Shown: positions 46,301 through 57,690, counted from the first letter of the stretch. The stretch: 64,000 nt of DNA from Actinomadura luteofluorescens (GCF_013409365.1 NZ_JACCBA010000001.1:8990001-9054000); one strand, 5' to 3'. Program-made: numbers and translations. Notes: generated from the sequence alone by a model not told the origin.

Positions 46301-47587
46301 ATGCACACCCCCGTCCGCGACGTCGTCGGCATCGGGTTCGGCCCGTCCAACCTGGCGCTCGCCGTCGCGCTGGAGGAGGAGCACGGCGGCGCGGACGCGG
46401 TGTTCTTCGAGAAGCAGCCCGCGTTCGGCTGGCACCGCGGCATGCTGATCGACGGCGCCACCATGCAGGTCCACTTCCTCAAGGACCTGGTGTCGCTGCG
46501 CAACCCCGCCAGCCCGTACTCGTTCCTGGCCTACCTGCACGCCCGGGGCCGGCTCGTCGACTTCGTCAACCACAAGACGATGTTCCCGACGCGGCTGGAG
46601 TTCCACGACTACCTCGAATGGGCCGCCGCCGCGTTCGAGGGCCGCGTCCGCTACGGGACGGAGGTCGTCGCGCTCCGCCCGCACGACGACGAGGCCCTGG
46701 AGGTCGTCGTGCGGCGCGGCGACGAACTGGAGACGCACCTCGCCCGCAACGTCGTCATCGGCGCGGGTCTCGAACCCGTCCTGCCGGAGGGCGTCCGGGC
46801 GGGGGAGCGGATCTGGCACACCGAGGACCTGCTCACCCGGCTCGGCGAGCGCCGGGACTGGGCCCCGAACCGGATCGTCGTGGTCGGCGCCGGGCAGAGC
46901 GCCGCCGAGGCCGTCGAGTACCTGCACCGCACGTTCACCGGCACCGAGGTGTGCGCGGTCTTCGCGCGGTACGGGTACTCGCCCGCCGACGACAGCGCGT
47001 TCGCCAACCGCATCTTCGACCCCGAGGCCGTCGACCACTACTACGCCGCGCCCGGCGACGTGAAGCGCATGCTGTTCGAGTACTCCCGCAACACCAACTA
47101 CTCCGTCGTGGACCTCGACCTCATCGACGAGCTGTACCGGCGCGCCTACGCCGAGAAGGTCGCGGGCGCCGAGCGGCTGCGCATCCTCAACGTCTCCCGC
47201 GTCCTGGACGTCGCGGACCGCGGCGCCGGCGGGGCGCGGGTCCGGGTCGCGTTCCTGCCGACCGGCGAGGTCGCCGACCTGGACGCCGACGCCGTCGTCT
47301 ACGCCACCGGGTACCGCGAACGCGACCCGTTCGACCTGCTCGGCGAGGCGGGTGCGCACTGCCGCACCGGCCCGGACGGGCGCCCGGTCGTCGAGCGCGA
47401 CTACCGCATCGCCACCGAGCCCGGCCCCGAGTGGGGCGTCTACCTGCAGGGGGCCACCGAGCACAGCCACGGGATCGCCTCCTCCCTGCTGTCCATGACC
47501 GCCGTGCGCACCGGGGAGATCGTCCGGTCCGTGGCGCGGCGGTCCGCCCCCGTCACCCCCGGCGTCCAGAGGAAGGCACGAGCATGA
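46301..47587 (+). CDS. L-ornithine N5-monooxygenase (SidA/PvdA/CchB family)
   Basis: ATG 46301 is preferred because GGAGGAG lies 3-5 nt upstream; ATG 46286 overlapping the lipoprotein stop would add five residues. The 428-residue flavoprotein has FAD-binding [16 protein letters not shown], substrate-side [24 protein letters not shown]-binding [16 protein letters not shown] and the C-terminal DAVVYATGY motif. It hydroxylates the side-chain amine of ornithine using FAD, NADPH and O2. The product is the predicted substrate of adenylation domain A3 and probably of the A-less final module. It overlaps the MbtH gene by 4 nt (ATGA). Confidence 0.94.
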   Translation: MHTPVRDVVGIGFGPSNLALAVALEEEHGGADAVFFEKQPAFGWHRGMLIDGATMQVHFLKDLVSLRNPASPYSFLAYLHARGRLVDFVNHKTMFPTRLEFHDYLEWAAAAFEGRVRYGTEVVALRPHDDEALEVVVRRGDELETHLARNVVIGAGLEPVLPEGVRAGERIWHTEDLLTRLGERRDWAPNRIVVVGAGQSAAEAVEYLHRTFTGTEVCAVFARYGYSPADDSAFANRIFDPEAVDHYYAAPGDVKRMLFEYSRNTNYSVVDLDLIDELYRRAYAEKVAGAERLRILNVSRVLDVADRGAGGARVRVAFLPTGEVADLDADAVVYATGYRERDPFDLLGEAGAHCRTGPDGRPVVERDYRIATEPGPEWGVYLQGATEHSHGIASSLLSMTAVRTGEIVRSVARRSAPVTPGVQRKARA

Positions 47588-47793
47588 CCACCAACCCGTT
47601 CGACGACCCCGAGGGCACGTTCCTCGTCCTCGCCAACGCCGAAGGCCAGCACTCGCTCTGGCCGGCGTTCGCCGACGTCCCCGCCGGGTGGACGACCGTG
47701 CACGGCCCCGAGTCCCGGTCCGACTGCATCGGGTACGTCATGGACAACTGGAAGGACATCCGCCCGCGGAGCCTGGCCGCCGAGACGCCGTGA
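47584..47793 (+). CDS. MbtH-like adenylation-domain chaperone
   Basis: 69 residues with the full MbtH signature: [33 protein letters not shown], a Ser-Arg-Cys turn, then [14 protein letters not shown] with the conserved Trp residues. MbtH proteins bind and activate or stabilise NRPS adenylation domains. With four A-type loading steps in this locus it is the obvious local partner. It is the last gene of the siderophore locus, translationally coupled to the monooxygenase, and its stop is only 9 nt from the convergent trypsin-STAND gene. Confidence 0.95.
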   Translation: MTTNPFDDPEGTFLVLANAEGQHSLWPAFADVPAGWTTVHGPESRSDCIGYVMDNWKDIRPRSLAAETP

Positions 47794-47802
47794 GCCCGCC
47801 GG

Positions 47803-50800
47803 TCACGACCGCTCGGCCCTGGCCGCCTCCTCGAAGGCGGCCATGCGGGGCAGGACGTTGCCGAGCGGCGGGACCACCTCCGGCAGCGCCGCCATCATGA
47901 CGGCGGGGGGCGGCAGCCAGCCGTCCTCCCGGATGCCCTGGACGATGAGGCGCTCGGCCTCGGCGCGGTCGCCGTCCTCCACCAGGCGGGCGATGACGCC
48001 CTCGAACGCCTCCCGGCGGCGGGCCGGCGACCGGATCTGGGCGACCATCCGCTCGGCCTCCGGCAGCCGCCCCGCCGCGGCGACCGCCAGCGCGATGTCC
48101 CGCAGGATCGGGCCCTGCCGGTGGTGGTGCTGCGGCTCCTCGCCGAGGATGCCCTGCGCCTGCTCGGGCAGCCCCGCCCGCAGCGCGGCGGCGGCGATCC
48201 CCGCGAACGTCGCCCCGCGGACCTTGGGGTCGCGCACGCTCCGGGCGATCCGCAGCGCCTCCTCGATGAGCCGCACGGCGCGGCCGGCGTCGCCGAGGGC
48301 GGCGGCCCGCTCCGCGACCGTGGTCATGGTGCTCCACGCGGGGAACGGCAGCCGCGACGCCCGCATGATCTCCGTCACCCGCTCCGCCTCGTCCAGCAGC
48401 CCGAGCTGCGCGGCGGCGTGCGCGATGTGCGACAGGGCCCGCTGGTGGCGCTGCTCGTCCACGTAGGTGGCGGCGAGCTGCTCGGCCTCGCGCAGCAGCC
48501 GCCGCGCGCGCTCGGGGTCGCCGATCGCGTCGGCGAGCAGGGCCAGCTCCACGAGCCCCCGGCAACGGGGCTCCGGATTGGTGATCGCGATGGTGCGGAC
48601 GGCCGTCTCGGCGTCGTCCATCGTCCGGCCCGCCAGGTTCGCGTTGCCGGTGGCCGCGATGGCGGCGGCCAGGGATCCGAGCAGCTCGCCGCGGATCCGC
48701 ATGTTGCGCACCCCGCGCGCCTCGCGGACCACCCGGCGGCGCAGGGCCCGCAGCCGCTCGGTGCTCGCCCGGCAGACCGCCAGCAGGACCTCCACCCGCA
48801 GCCGCGGGTCGGCCAGCCCGGTCGCGAGCCGCTCCGCCAGGTCCAGGTCGCCGGTCTCCACGGCCGCCGCCGCGAGCTCGGTCGCCGCCCCCTCGCTGGA
48901 GTCGGCGTCGAACCCGGCCAGCCGCTTCTCCCCGTCGGCCAGCAGCCGCCCGGCCGCGGCGGCGTTCCCGAAGCCGTGGGCGGCGCGCGCGACCTCGGTC
49001 AGCGCGGACAGGCCCATGGCCGGATCCGACACGAGCGCGACCAGCCGCCGCGCTGTGTCGAGGTCGGTGACCCGGGCCGCGGCCGCCGCCAGCTCCGTCG
49101 CGACGGCGTCGCGGGAGTCCTCGTCCAGACCGCCGAGCAGCTCCTCGGCGGCGGTCAGGAAACGCGCCACCCGGGGGTAGGCCCCGGCGGCGTAGGCGGT
49201 CTCGGCGAGCTCGGCCAGCGTCGAGACCCGCCGCCGGGGGCTGTCGACGACGGCGGCGATCCGCTCCGCCTCCCCGAAGCGGCCCCGGCGGGCGGCGACC
49301 ACGGCGGCGGCCGTGATCTCGGACTGGGTCAGGTGCCGCACCGAGCCCGCGGGAGCCAGCTGCTCCGCCGCCAGGAGGTAGGCGACGGCCCGGTCGCGGT
49401 CGCCCCGGGCCGCGACGATCCGGGCGAGCCGGGCCAGGCCCGTGGCCCGGCGAAAGCCGTTCTCCACCCGGTCGACCAGCTGTTCGGCGTCGCCGAGACG
49501 GCCCGCCTCGGCCAGCTCACCGGCGGCGTTGACGCTCGCGAACAGCTGCTTGCGGGTGCGGCTCATGCCGGCCAGCGCCCGGTGGACGACGTCCAGGCGG
49601 CCGTCCCGCGCGGCCCGCTCCGCGATCGTCCCGAGCAGGGTGTTGCGCTCGTGCACGTCGATGACGAAGAAGGCCGCCCGGACGGCCAGCCCGGTCAGGC
49701 CGAGCTCGGTCGCGGTCCTCGCCGTCTCCGACGGCAGATCCTGCTGGGACGGGAGGCGCAGCGCCGCGTCGACGCCCGCCTCCAGCACGCCGGAAGCGCC
49801 CCGCAGCTCGGCGACATAGGTCTTGATCAGCAGGTTGACCGCCCGCGCCGCCTTGGGGGACGTCCCCTCGGCCACGGTCAGCGCGAGGGCCAGCAGGCCG
49901 CGCGCCGCGTCCAGGTCGCCTTCCGCCGCGACATCCGGGGCCGCCTCGACCAGCGGCGCCCACTGCCGCCGCGGCTGGAGCGAGACGAGGTCGGCGGCCG
50001 TCCTCATCAGCCGGATCGCGGTGTCCGGCAGGCCGGCGTCGAGCGCGCCGACGGCGGTACGGGCCGCGCCGAGCACCCTGCGATGGCCCTCCAGCAGCGC
50101 CGTGAGCCGTTCGGCCTCGTCGAGCAGCCCGGCGTCCACGACGCAGGTGAGCAGCTCGCCGAGCGCCGCCTGCCGGGACGCGCCGCCCTTGGCCGTCACG
50201 GCGTCGATCGCGGTCGCGAGCATCGCCTCCGCGGCGGCCCGCTCGCCGCGCAGCGCCCGCGCCCGCACGATGCCGCCGAGCGCCCGGGAGAGCGCCCGGG
50301 CCCCGTTGACCGACGTCCCCGCCAGCTCCTGCGCCGCCGCGAACTCGCCCCGGTCGGCCAGCAGCCGCACGAGCTCGGCGAACGTCTCCCACCGCAGGTC
50401 GTCGGGGGTCAGGAGACCCGCCAGGCGCTCGGCGTCCTCCCGCAGGCCCTGCTCGGCGGCGGCGCGGGCGGCGGCCACGATGATCGGCCACTGGTGCTTG
50501 CGGTCGGCGAACGACCGCGCGATGCGCTCCACCGAGTCGCACAGCCCGGCGCGGGCCGCGTCGCAGGCCATGTCCGTCATCAGCTCCCTGCGCCGGATCC
50601 GGGACGGGACGACGGAGGTGAAGAGCCGGGTGGCCTCGTCCAGGAGGGTCTCGGCGCGGGTGAAGCCGGGGCCGAGGGCCAGCGCGATCCGGGCCAGCGT
50701 CCGGGCCCTGCGCACCCCGCTCAGGATGCCCCCCGCCAGCAGCTCCGCCTCCTGGAGCCACAGCGCCGCCTCGGTCTCGGCGCCCGCCCGGTTCGCCGCC

Positions 50801-52812
50801 TCCGCCATGGAGATCAGGATGTTGGCCTTGATCGAGGCGACGGGGATGTCGCGGGCCATCCGCTCGGCGCGCTCCAGCTCCCCGAGCTCGGTCCAGGCCA
50901 CCGCGATGACCTCGGGATGGACGCGGACCGGCAGGCGCAGCTGGTCGCGCCACAGCGCCAGCACGTAGATCACGGCGAGGTCGGGGGTGCCCGCCGCGAG
51001 GAGCAGCCGGATCGAGTCGGTCAGCGTCAGCACGGCCGGCTCCACCGTGCCGGTCCGCTCCAGCAGGCGGCTCCACCGGTCGGGCTCGTTGAGCCGCAGC
51101 AGGCGGTCCAGGTCCCCGTCGTCGGCCAGCGCCTGCGGGAACCGGTCCAGCAGGTACAGGGGGGTGTCTGCGGGCCAGCCGCCGGTCCGGTAGGTCTCGG
51201 CCCAGTCGAGCAGCCTCCCCCAGAAGCCCGCCATCGCCTCGGCGCCGAGGCGCTCGGTCGTGGTCTCCCGGATCAGGTCGTGGGCGAAGGAGTAGCGGCC
51301 ACGGCCGTCGTCCTCCCGGCGCTCGACCAGCCGGGCGATCGTCTGCTCGACCAGTTCCCGGACGTCGTAGAGGTCCAGGCCGGTGAGCCGGGCGATGTCC
51401 TCGTCGGCCAGCCCGCCGCCGGAGGCCGCGAGCAGCCCGAGCACCTCGCGGCTCGTCCGGTCGCTCAGGTGCTGCTGCAGGTCGCGCTCGGCGGCGTTGC
51501 GCGAGGCGCGCGAGGCCTCGTTCGCGGCGAGCGTGCGGCGCTCGCACCCGCGCAGCGGATGCCCGTCCGGGACGTCGGCGGGCACCTCGGGGAAGTGCCT
51601 GCTGGTCACCAGCACGTGGCTGCCCGGCGGCACGTACTCGGGGAGCTGCGCCGCGACGCTGCTCTCGCGGTGCCGCAGGTGGTCGTCCTCGTCGAGCCCG
51701 TCCACGATGAGCATGAGATGGCGCCCGTCGGCGGTGACCCGCTCGACCGCGCGCTGCCACAGGTCGTCCAGGTCGAACGCGGTGGGCACGACCCCGGGCG
51801 TCGGAGTCTCGCCGACCAGCGGGGCCAACTGGTCGGCGAGCGCGGCCCGGTAGTCGGCCAGCCGCGAGCCGGCCGACCGGGACACGAAGAACGCGACCGT
51901 GACGACGTCGGGGGCGGGGTCCCCGGCGAAGGCGGCGGCGAGCGTCGTCTTGCCGGCCCAGGGCTCGCCCACCAGCCACAGGTAGGGCGTGCCGCTCGTG
52001 GCGAACTCCTGGAGCCGGCCGAGCTCGGCGTCCCGGTCGGCGGGGTCGGGGCAGCGGGCCCGCAGCTTGGTGATGGTCGACCAGTACCGCGACCGGCGCA
52101 GCGGCGCGGACGGCCCCGCGCCGCCCGGGTCCAGCCGCACGCCCGCGCCGTCGAGGAGCCCGTTCAGCCGCTCCCGGCTCGGCCGGGGCTCGACGAACTC
52201 GCCGGCGATCCGCGGCCGGTGCGGTCCGGCGGCGCTGAAGACGCGGGAGGCGGTCAGGGGCCCGTCCGGCTCGGCCCAGCGTACGACGCCGACCAGCTTG
52301 CCGCCGACCAGGACGGGACCGCCGGACAGGCCCCGGTACCGGCGGCCGGCGCGCTGCGGGGCGTCGTCGCGGTGCAGGTCGAGCAGGCCCGTCTTGACGT
52401 TGGCGCCGAGGAGGACGTCGCCGTCGACCTGGTCGACGTCGCGGACGCCGCCGAGCTCGCTCTCGCGGTCGTGGGAGGCGGGGAAGCCCCACGAGACGAA
52501 CCGGGCGCGCCCGGTGCTCCAGGGGTCGACGTCCGCCAGCACCGCAGGGGCCACCGCGGGCAGCGAGCCGTCCGCCACCCGCAGCAGCGCCAGGTCGACC
52601 TCGGCGCCCTCGGCGGTCCAGACCCGCTCGGCGGCGACGGAGACCGACTCGTCCGGCGTGGCGAGCCGGACCGTCACGGTGCCGGAGGCGGCCAGGACGT
52701 GCCGGCAGGTGAGCACCAGCCCGGCGGAGATCCGGTAGCCGGTGCCGTAGCCCTCCTCGCCCTCCCCGACGAGCACCTCGACGGTGCGCCAGCGTGGTTC
52801 GTCAGGGATCAC
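47803..52812 (-). CDS. Trypsin-like protease-STAND NTPase-helical repeat protein (conflict-system effector)
   Basis: 1669 residues from GTG 52812, which overlaps the Trypco2 stop (GTGA). Residues 1-200 form a trypsin-fold protease with complete triad: His38 (TCRHVLA), Asp73 (EVDLALLRV), Ser163 (GLSGGPVL). Residues ~250-560 are a STAND/NACHT-type ATPase with Walker A GEPWAGKTT (282-290) and Walker B LMLIVDGLDED (Asp371). Residues ~600-1660 are long TPR-like helical repeats of the form LGELERAERMARDI. There is no signal peptide, so it is cytoplasmic. By analogy with STAND sensors, the repeats would sense a ligand, the ATPase oligomerise and the protease act on a cellular target. Confidence 0.87.
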   Translation of the reverse strand: MIPDEPRWRTVEVLVGEGEEGYGTGYRISAGLVLTCRHVLAASGTVTVRLATPDESVSVAAERVWTAEGAEVDLALLRVADGSLPAVAPAVLADVDPWSTGRARFVSWGFPASHDRESELGGVRDVDQVDGDVLLGANVKTGLLDLHRDDAPQRAGRRYRGLSGGPVLVGGKLVGVVRWAEPDGPLTASRVFSAAGPHRPRIAGEFVEPRPSRERLNGLLDGAGVRLDPGGAGPSAPLRRSRYWSTITKLRARCPDPADRDAELGRLQEFATSGTPYLWLVGEPWAGKTTLAAAFAGDPAPDVVTVAFFVSRSAGSRLADYRAALADQLAPLVGETPTPGVVPTAFDLDDLWQRAVERVTADGRHLMLIVDGLDEDDHLRHRESSVAAQLPEYVPPGSHVLVTSRHFPEVPADVPDGHPLRGCERRTLAANEASRASRNAAERDLQQHLSDRTSREVLGLLAASGGGLADEDIARLTGLDLYDVRELVEQTIARLVERREDDGRGRYSFAHDLIRETTTERLGAEAMAGFWGRLLDWAETYRTGGWPADTPLYLLDRFPQALADDGDLDRLLRLNEPDRWSRLLERTGTVEPAVLTLTDSIRLLLAAGTPDLAVIYVLALWRDQLRLPVRVHPEVIAVAWTELGELERAERMARDIPVASIKANILISMAEAANRAGAETEAALWLQEAELLAGGILSGVRRARTLARIALALGPGFTRAETLLDEATRLFTSVVPSRIRRRELMTDMACDAARAGLCDSVERIARSFADRKHQWPIIVAAARAAAEQGLREDAERLAGLLTPDDLRWETFAELVRLLADRGEFAAAQELAGTSVNGARALSRALGGIVRARALRGERAAAEAMLATAIDAVTAKGGASRQAALGELLTCVVDAGLLDEAERLTALLEGHRRVLGAARTAVGALDAGLPDTAIRLMRTAADLVSLQPRRQWAPLVEAAPDVAAEGDLDAARGLLALALTVAEGTSPKAARAVNLLIKTYVAELRGASGVLEAGVDAALRLPSQQDLPSETARTATELGLTGLAVRAAFFVIDVHERNTLLGTIAERAARDGRLDVVHRALAGMSRTRKQLFASVNAAGELAEAGRLGDAEQLVDRVENGFRRATGLARLARIVAARGDRDRAVAYLLAAEQLAPAGSVRHLTQSEITAAAVVAARRGRFGEAERIAAVVDSPRRRVSTLAELAETAYAAGAYPRVARFLTAAEELLGGLDEDSRDAVATELAAAAARVTDLDTARRLVALVSDPAMGLSALTEVARAAHGFGNAAAAGRLLADGEKRLAGFDADSSEGAATELAAAAVETGDLDLAERLATGLADPRLRVEVLLAVCRASTERLRALRRRVVREARGVRNMRIRGELLGSLAAAIAATGNANLAGRTMDDAETAVRTIAITNPEPRCRGLVELALLADAIGDPERARRLLREAEQLAATYVDEQRHQRALSHIAHAAAQLGLLDEAERVTEIMRASRLPFPAWSTMTTVAERAAALGDAGRAVRLIEEALRIARSVRDPKVRGATFAGIAAAALRAGLPEQAQGILGEEPQHHHRQGPILRDIALAVAAAGRLPEAERMVAQIRSPARRREAFEGVIARLVEDGDRAEAERLIVQGIREDGWLPPPAVMMAALPEVVPPLGNVLPRMAAFEEAARAERS

Positions 52813-53108
52813 CGGCCGGGCTTGCGGAGCCGGTCACCCACCTCGATCGGCTTGCCGTCCACCTGCGGATTCAGCGTGACCGCCACCCGGTGCGTGGTGG
52901 TCTGAGCGAGCTTGCCCGACGCGCCGACCTCGACCACCCAGACCTTCACCTTGCCGTTGGCGCCGCCCTCCCTGACCACGGCGACCTCGAACTCGACCTC
53001 GACCGGCCCCACGCTGAAGCGGATCTCCTCGTCGGCACCCTCGAGCTGAGCCCGCGCCAGGTCGTCGCGGATCGCTTTGACTGCCTCTGCCAAGCCGATT
53101 TCCTGCAT
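52809..53108 (-). CDS. Trypco2 (trypsin-co-occurring domain) protein
   Basis: 99 residues from ATG 53108. The pattern IGLAEAVKAIRDDLARAQLE followed by GADEEIRFSVGPVEVEFEVA and then GKVKVWVVEVGASG with TTHRVAVTLNP matches the small Trypco2 family that co-occurs with trypsin-STAND conflict proteins. It is a helix followed by strands, with no signal or membrane segment. Its TGA overlaps the GTG of the protease-STAND gene, so both are made together in fixed ratio. Its biochemical role (adaptor, inhibitor or sensor) is not established. Confidence 0.85.
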   Translation of the reverse strand: MQEIGLAEAVKAIRDDLARAQLEGADEEIRFSVGPVEVEFEVAVVREGGANGKVKVWVVEVGASGKLAQTTTHRVAVTLNPQVDGKPIEVGDRLRKPGR

Positions 53109-53177
53109 TGCTCCCCATTACTCGTAAGTGGGGAGAGTTTAGCGCTTTGTAGCGGGCCGGATTGAATTGAACGGAGG

Positions 53178-54041
53178 TCATGTCTTCGGCAGGGACGGCC
53201 TGTCCGCGAAGAACCTGGCCATGAGCTCGCTGGCATAATCCGGCCATTCGTGCCCTCCGCGCTGCCGGGTGCAGAGCGCGACGACGACGGGGCCCGGGCC
53301 CGTTCCGACGCAGTCGTCCGGCGCGTCCGGCACCGGCCACGAGAGCGCGGGCAGCTTGTCCACCCATCTCCAGAACTCCATGAGGACCTGGACGGGGATG
53401 AACGGGAAATGGACGTCCGCGTCCATGTTCCCGCCGCCCGTATAGGGGACCGACGGGTCCCACGTCCCGTGGAAGGCCAGCACCGACACCGGTTTGCGGG
53501 GCGTGCAGCCGATCGCGAGGGCGCCCGACACCACGGCGATCCCGGCGATCCTGTCCGACCGCTCGCACGCGTACCGGTACGCCATGCCGCCGCCGTTGGA
53601 GAAACCGGTCACGAAGACGCGGCGCGGGTCGGCGACGCCCTGCCGCACCAGCGTGTCGATCAGCTTGTCGAGGAACGCGACGTCGTCGACGCCGGTCCAC
53701 CGGGCGAACCAGCAGCAGGCCCCGGCGTTCCAGGTGCCGAGGAGCCCGTCGGGGTAGGCGACGGCGTAGCCGTGGCGGTCGGCGACCTTGTCGAGCCCGC
53801 TCTGCTCGCGGACGTACTCGGAGTCGTTCAGGCCGCCATGCAGGGCCACGATGAGCGGCACGGGCGCGCCGTCATCGCGCTGGGGCGGGACGTGAAGGAG
53901 GTAGGGGCGGTTCCAGTCGCCCATGGGAATGGTGTGCTTCGACGTTCCCGGGGCGTCCTCGGACGCTCCGGCGGGCAGGGGGTGGGCGATGAGCGTCGCG
54001 AGGAGCGCCACGATCATCGCCGCCCGCACGGCGATCTTCAT
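53178..54041 (-). CDS. Secreted PHB-depolymerase/feruloyl-esterase-like hydrolase
   Basis: 287 residues with a signal peptide (MKIAVRAAMIVALLATLIAH, cleavage likely after AGA). The mature part is an alpha/beta hydrolase of the LpqC/PHB-depolymerase group: VPLIVALHGGLNDSEYV (oxyanion region), the nucleophile elbow GFSNGGGMAY, SVLAFHGTWDPSVPY (acid) and the final His in GGHEWPDYAS. The Cys pair in AGACCWF may be disulphide-bonded or structural. It is exported and should cleave an ester in the cell wall zone or outside. It shares the strand with the Trypco2-trypsin pair but is separated by 69 nt; no shared role is evident. Confidence 0.83.
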   Translation of the reverse strand: MKIAVRAAMIVALLATLIAHPLPAGASEDAPGTSKHTIPMGDWNRPYLLHVPPQRDDGAPVPLIVALHGGLNDSEYVREQSGLDKVADRHGYAVAYPDGLLGTWNAGACCWFARWTGVDDVAFLDKLIDTLVRQGVADPRRVFVTGFSNGGGMAYRYACERSDRIAGIAVVSGALAIGCTPRKPVSVLAFHGTWDPSVPYTGGGNMDADVHFPFIPVQVLMEFWRWVDKLPALSWPVPDAPDDCVGTGPGPVVVALCTRQRGGHEWPDYASELMARFFADRPSLPKT

Positions 54042-54210
54042 AGCGCGATCTAACGCCCGCCGCGCCCCGCCGGGCTACGCACCGGCGCGCAGAAAAGCCC
54101 GGCCCTTTTTGGCACGCCGGCGCGCGTCGCGGGACGAGGCGCCCCCGATGCAGCCACGAACCCGGCCCCGAACCGGCCTCCGCCGCCTCGGTGATGACGT
54201 GGCGGGCGGG

Positions 54211-54664
54211 TCAGTCGCGAGCGAGGGCGGCCAGCTCCTCGTCGGCCGCGCGCCGGTGCGCCTCGGCGTCCTCCCGGGCGCGCCAGGGGCTCCAGCGGCC
54301 GCTCATGACGAAGATGAACGGCAGGAACACGATCTGGCCGCCCAGGCAGACGTACCACCAGGTCCGCCACTGGCCGGGGCCGTCCTGCGAGGCCTTTTTC
54401 ACCTGAACAGCCAGGCGAAGGTGTAGTAGCCGTTGTCCGGGTAGACGGCCAGCTGCGCGAAGCAGGCCGTGGCCGCGACCGAGCCCGATCCCGCCGACGA
54501 GCAGGAGGGGCTTGCGGACGCCGAGCCGGTCCGACAGCTGGCCGTACGCCACGAGGTTCGCGCGGTCCCACCGACAGCAGGATGAAGAAGCCGGACGACA
54601 TCCCGTAGTGGGACATGATCGCCGTCGCGACGGCGCCGTCATGATGGTGGCGCGCGCTCGCCAT
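54211..54664 (-). pseudogene. MFS transporter remnant with several frameshifts
   Basis: Fragments in different frames line up as one decayed protein. From ATG 54664: MASARHHHDGAVATAIMSHY then GMSSGFFILLSVGP. After a frame change: ANLVAYGQLSDRLGVRKPLL then LVGGIGLG. After another: TWWYVCLGGQIVFLPFIFVM with a charged tail ending EELAALARD at 54211. GQLSDRLGVRKPLLLVG is the MFS loop 2-3 motif. At least two frameshifts and a large internal loss leave it non-functional. Its promoter side still carries operator 54720-54733, so the ancestral gene probably belonged to the neighbouring TetR regulon. Confidence 0.72.
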
Positions 54665-54719
54665 CGTCCGGTCAACGTAGACCCGCAAAGTCGAAATGGC
54701 AATAAGTTCGACTGGTGAA

Positions 54720-54733
54720 ACCGACCGGTCGGT
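54720..54733. promoter_or_regulatory. TetR operator copy 1
   Basis: ACCGACCGGTCGGT is a perfect 14-bp palindrome 55 nt upstream of the decayed MFS start. The same palindrome recurs at 55175-55188 and, with two changes, at 57677-57690, all around the TetR gene at 56.9 kb. Confidence 0.7.
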
Positions 54734-55143
54734 ATGACTACGTTTACATGCGGTTACCCCCTCGGCGATGGCCGCCGCTGTGCCCTCGCGGTGTGCCTCG
54801 ACCGCATGCGACGCTCGCCATCCTGCGCAATGCCGACCGGACGGTACACGGCAGATCGGGGGCGGTTTCCGGCGGAGCCCGGAGTGGTCCATCGAGGGCG
54901 TTCATGCCGTTTTGGTCCAGGTGGACCAGCGCGCCGCTGACGTGTGTGACATGCCACGGGGCTCGGGCGCTGTGGAGAGTGGAAACCGGATCACGGCGGC
55001 GCCGGCGGGCTGCGAGGAGGGGAGCCCGCGCGTCGACGGCGCGGACCGGTGGCAGGCCGGGGCCGGACGGTTCCGCGGCGCCGGGGCGGACGCCGCGGGA
55101 CCGTCCGGCCCCTCGGCGTCCCCGCCCCCCGGCCGACGGAACA
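54734..55143. other. Non-coding gap before the acyl-CoA ligase promoter
   Basis: No open frame here shows a family motif or a ribosome site with sustained coding bias. The segment lies between operator copies 1 and 2 and may have held part of a lost gene. I see no RNA or repeat in it. Confidence 0.5.
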
Positions 55144-55172
55144 TTGACGGCGGGCCGCGGCGAAAATAAGGT
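55144..55172 (+). promoter_or_regulatory. Candidate promoter of the acyl-CoA ligase gene
   Basis: TTGACG (55144-55149) and TAAGGT (55167-55172) are separated by 17 nt. The TetR operator palindrome starts 2 nt downstream, so a bound repressor would block transcription initiation. Confidence 0.55.
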
Positions 55173-55174
55173 GA

Positions 55175-55188
55175 ACCGACCGGTCGGT
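55175..55188. promoter_or_regulatory. TetR operator copy 2
   Basis: ACCGACCGGTCGGT is identical to copy 1 and shares its flanks (GTGA before, ATG after). It lies directly downstream of the candidate -10 element and 64 nt before the ligase ATG. Confidence 0.75.
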
Positions 55189-55252
55189 ATGTGCGGAATT
55201 TCCGGCGCCCGGCCGTTCCTGTCGCCGTCGCGGGCCTTCTCGGAGCAATGCC

Positions 55253-56899
<1,647 letters not shown>

Positions 56900-56909
56900 C
56901 GGGCGGTCC

Positions 56910-57512
56910 TCAGTTCTCCAGGCCGTGGAGGAACAGGTCCACGTAGTGCTCGCTGATGGCGGCCGTCTTGAGGCGGCCGCCCGGGCGGTACCAGGCGCCG
57001 ATCTGGTGGACGGTCCCGAAGAAGAAGTGGACGGCGATGTCGGCGGGCGTCTCGGTGCGGAACGTGCCCTCGCGCTGGCCCTCCTCGACCAGGGCGCGGA
57101 AGCGCTCGTGGTAGCGGCGCCGCTCGGCGCGGACGGCCTCGCGGCGGTCGCGGGAGAGCAGGTGCGTCGAGCGGAAGAAGACGGTGAAGTCGTCCAGGTA
57201 GAGGAACGAGGTGTTGAGGACGTCGACGGCGGCGGCGCGGAGCCGCTCGGCGGCCGTGCCGGGGCCGTCCGCGATCTGCTCCAGCCGGGACGTCTGCAGG
57301 CCGAGGAGCCGGTGGTAGATCTCGTAGAGGAGGTCGTCCTTGGAGCCGAAGTAGTGGTACATGGCCCCCTTGGTCACGCCGGCGGCGTTCACGATCTCCT
57401 GCACCGAGGTGCTCTCGAAGCCCTTCTCGGCGAACATCCGGGTCGCCACGGCCAGCAGCCGGTCGGGCAGCGGCAGGGTGCCGGGGATCCGGCCCGCGGG
57501 CGCCTGCGCCAT
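56910..57512 (-). CDS. TetR family regulator of the acyl-CoA ligase/Liv regulon
   Basis: ATG 57512 (MAQAPAGRIPG) has GGAGG 7 nt upstream; GTG 57515 is adjacent but less likely. The 200-residue protein has the helix-turn-helix TSVQEIVNAAGVTKGAMYHY followed by FGSKDDLL and a helical C-terminal domain (FLYLDDFTVFFRSTHLLSR). The arrangement matches regulators of acyl-CoA metabolism that respond to CoA thioesters. Three related 14-bp palindromes flank it, before the MFS remnant, the ligase and the Liv operon, so a local regulon is likely. It is convergent with the ligase, with 10 nt between stops. Confidence 0.87.
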   Translation of the reverse strand: MAQAPAGRIPGTLPLPDRLLAVATRMFAEKGFESTSVQEIVNAAGVTKGAMYHYFGSKDDLLYEIYHRLLGLQTSRLEQIADGPGTAAERLRAAAVDVLNTSFLYLDDFTVFFRSTHLLSRDRREAVRAERRRYHERFRALVEEGQREGTFRTETPADIAVHFFFGTVHQIGAWYRPGGRLKTAAISEHYVDLFLHGLEN

Positions 57513-57640
57513 CACTCCACCTCCGTCCGGGAACTCCCGGGTCTCGCGCCGCCCCGGCGCGGCCGCCCGCAGATCGCGGATCAGCCTACCGCCCGATGAG
57601 GATCCGCCGCGGTGGGCGCGGGGCCCGCGCGGATCGGCTG

Positions 57641-57669
57641 TTGACCGCGGCGCCCGGTGATTCTATCTT
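57641..57669 (+). promoter_or_regulatory. Candidate sigma-A promoter of the Liv operon
   Basis: TTGACC (57641-57646) and TATCTT (57664-57669) have the ideal 17-nt spacing. TetR operator copy 3 begins 7 nt after the -10 element, in the expected start region. Confidence 0.65.
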
Positions 57670-57676
57670 CATAAAA

Positions 57677-57690
57677 TCCGACCAGTCGGT
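57677..57690. promoter_or_regulatory. TetR operator copy 3 (variant)
   Basis: TCCGACCAGTCGGT differs from copies 1 and 2 at two positions and has the same ATG-like right flank. It covers the likely transcription start of the Liv operon. Confidence 0.65.

Noticed and set aside
54734..54940. Small plus-strand ORF beginning MTTFTCGYPLGDGRR beside operator copy 1
   Set aside because: Starts at the edge of the operator without a ribosome site and has no family pattern. Treated as chance.
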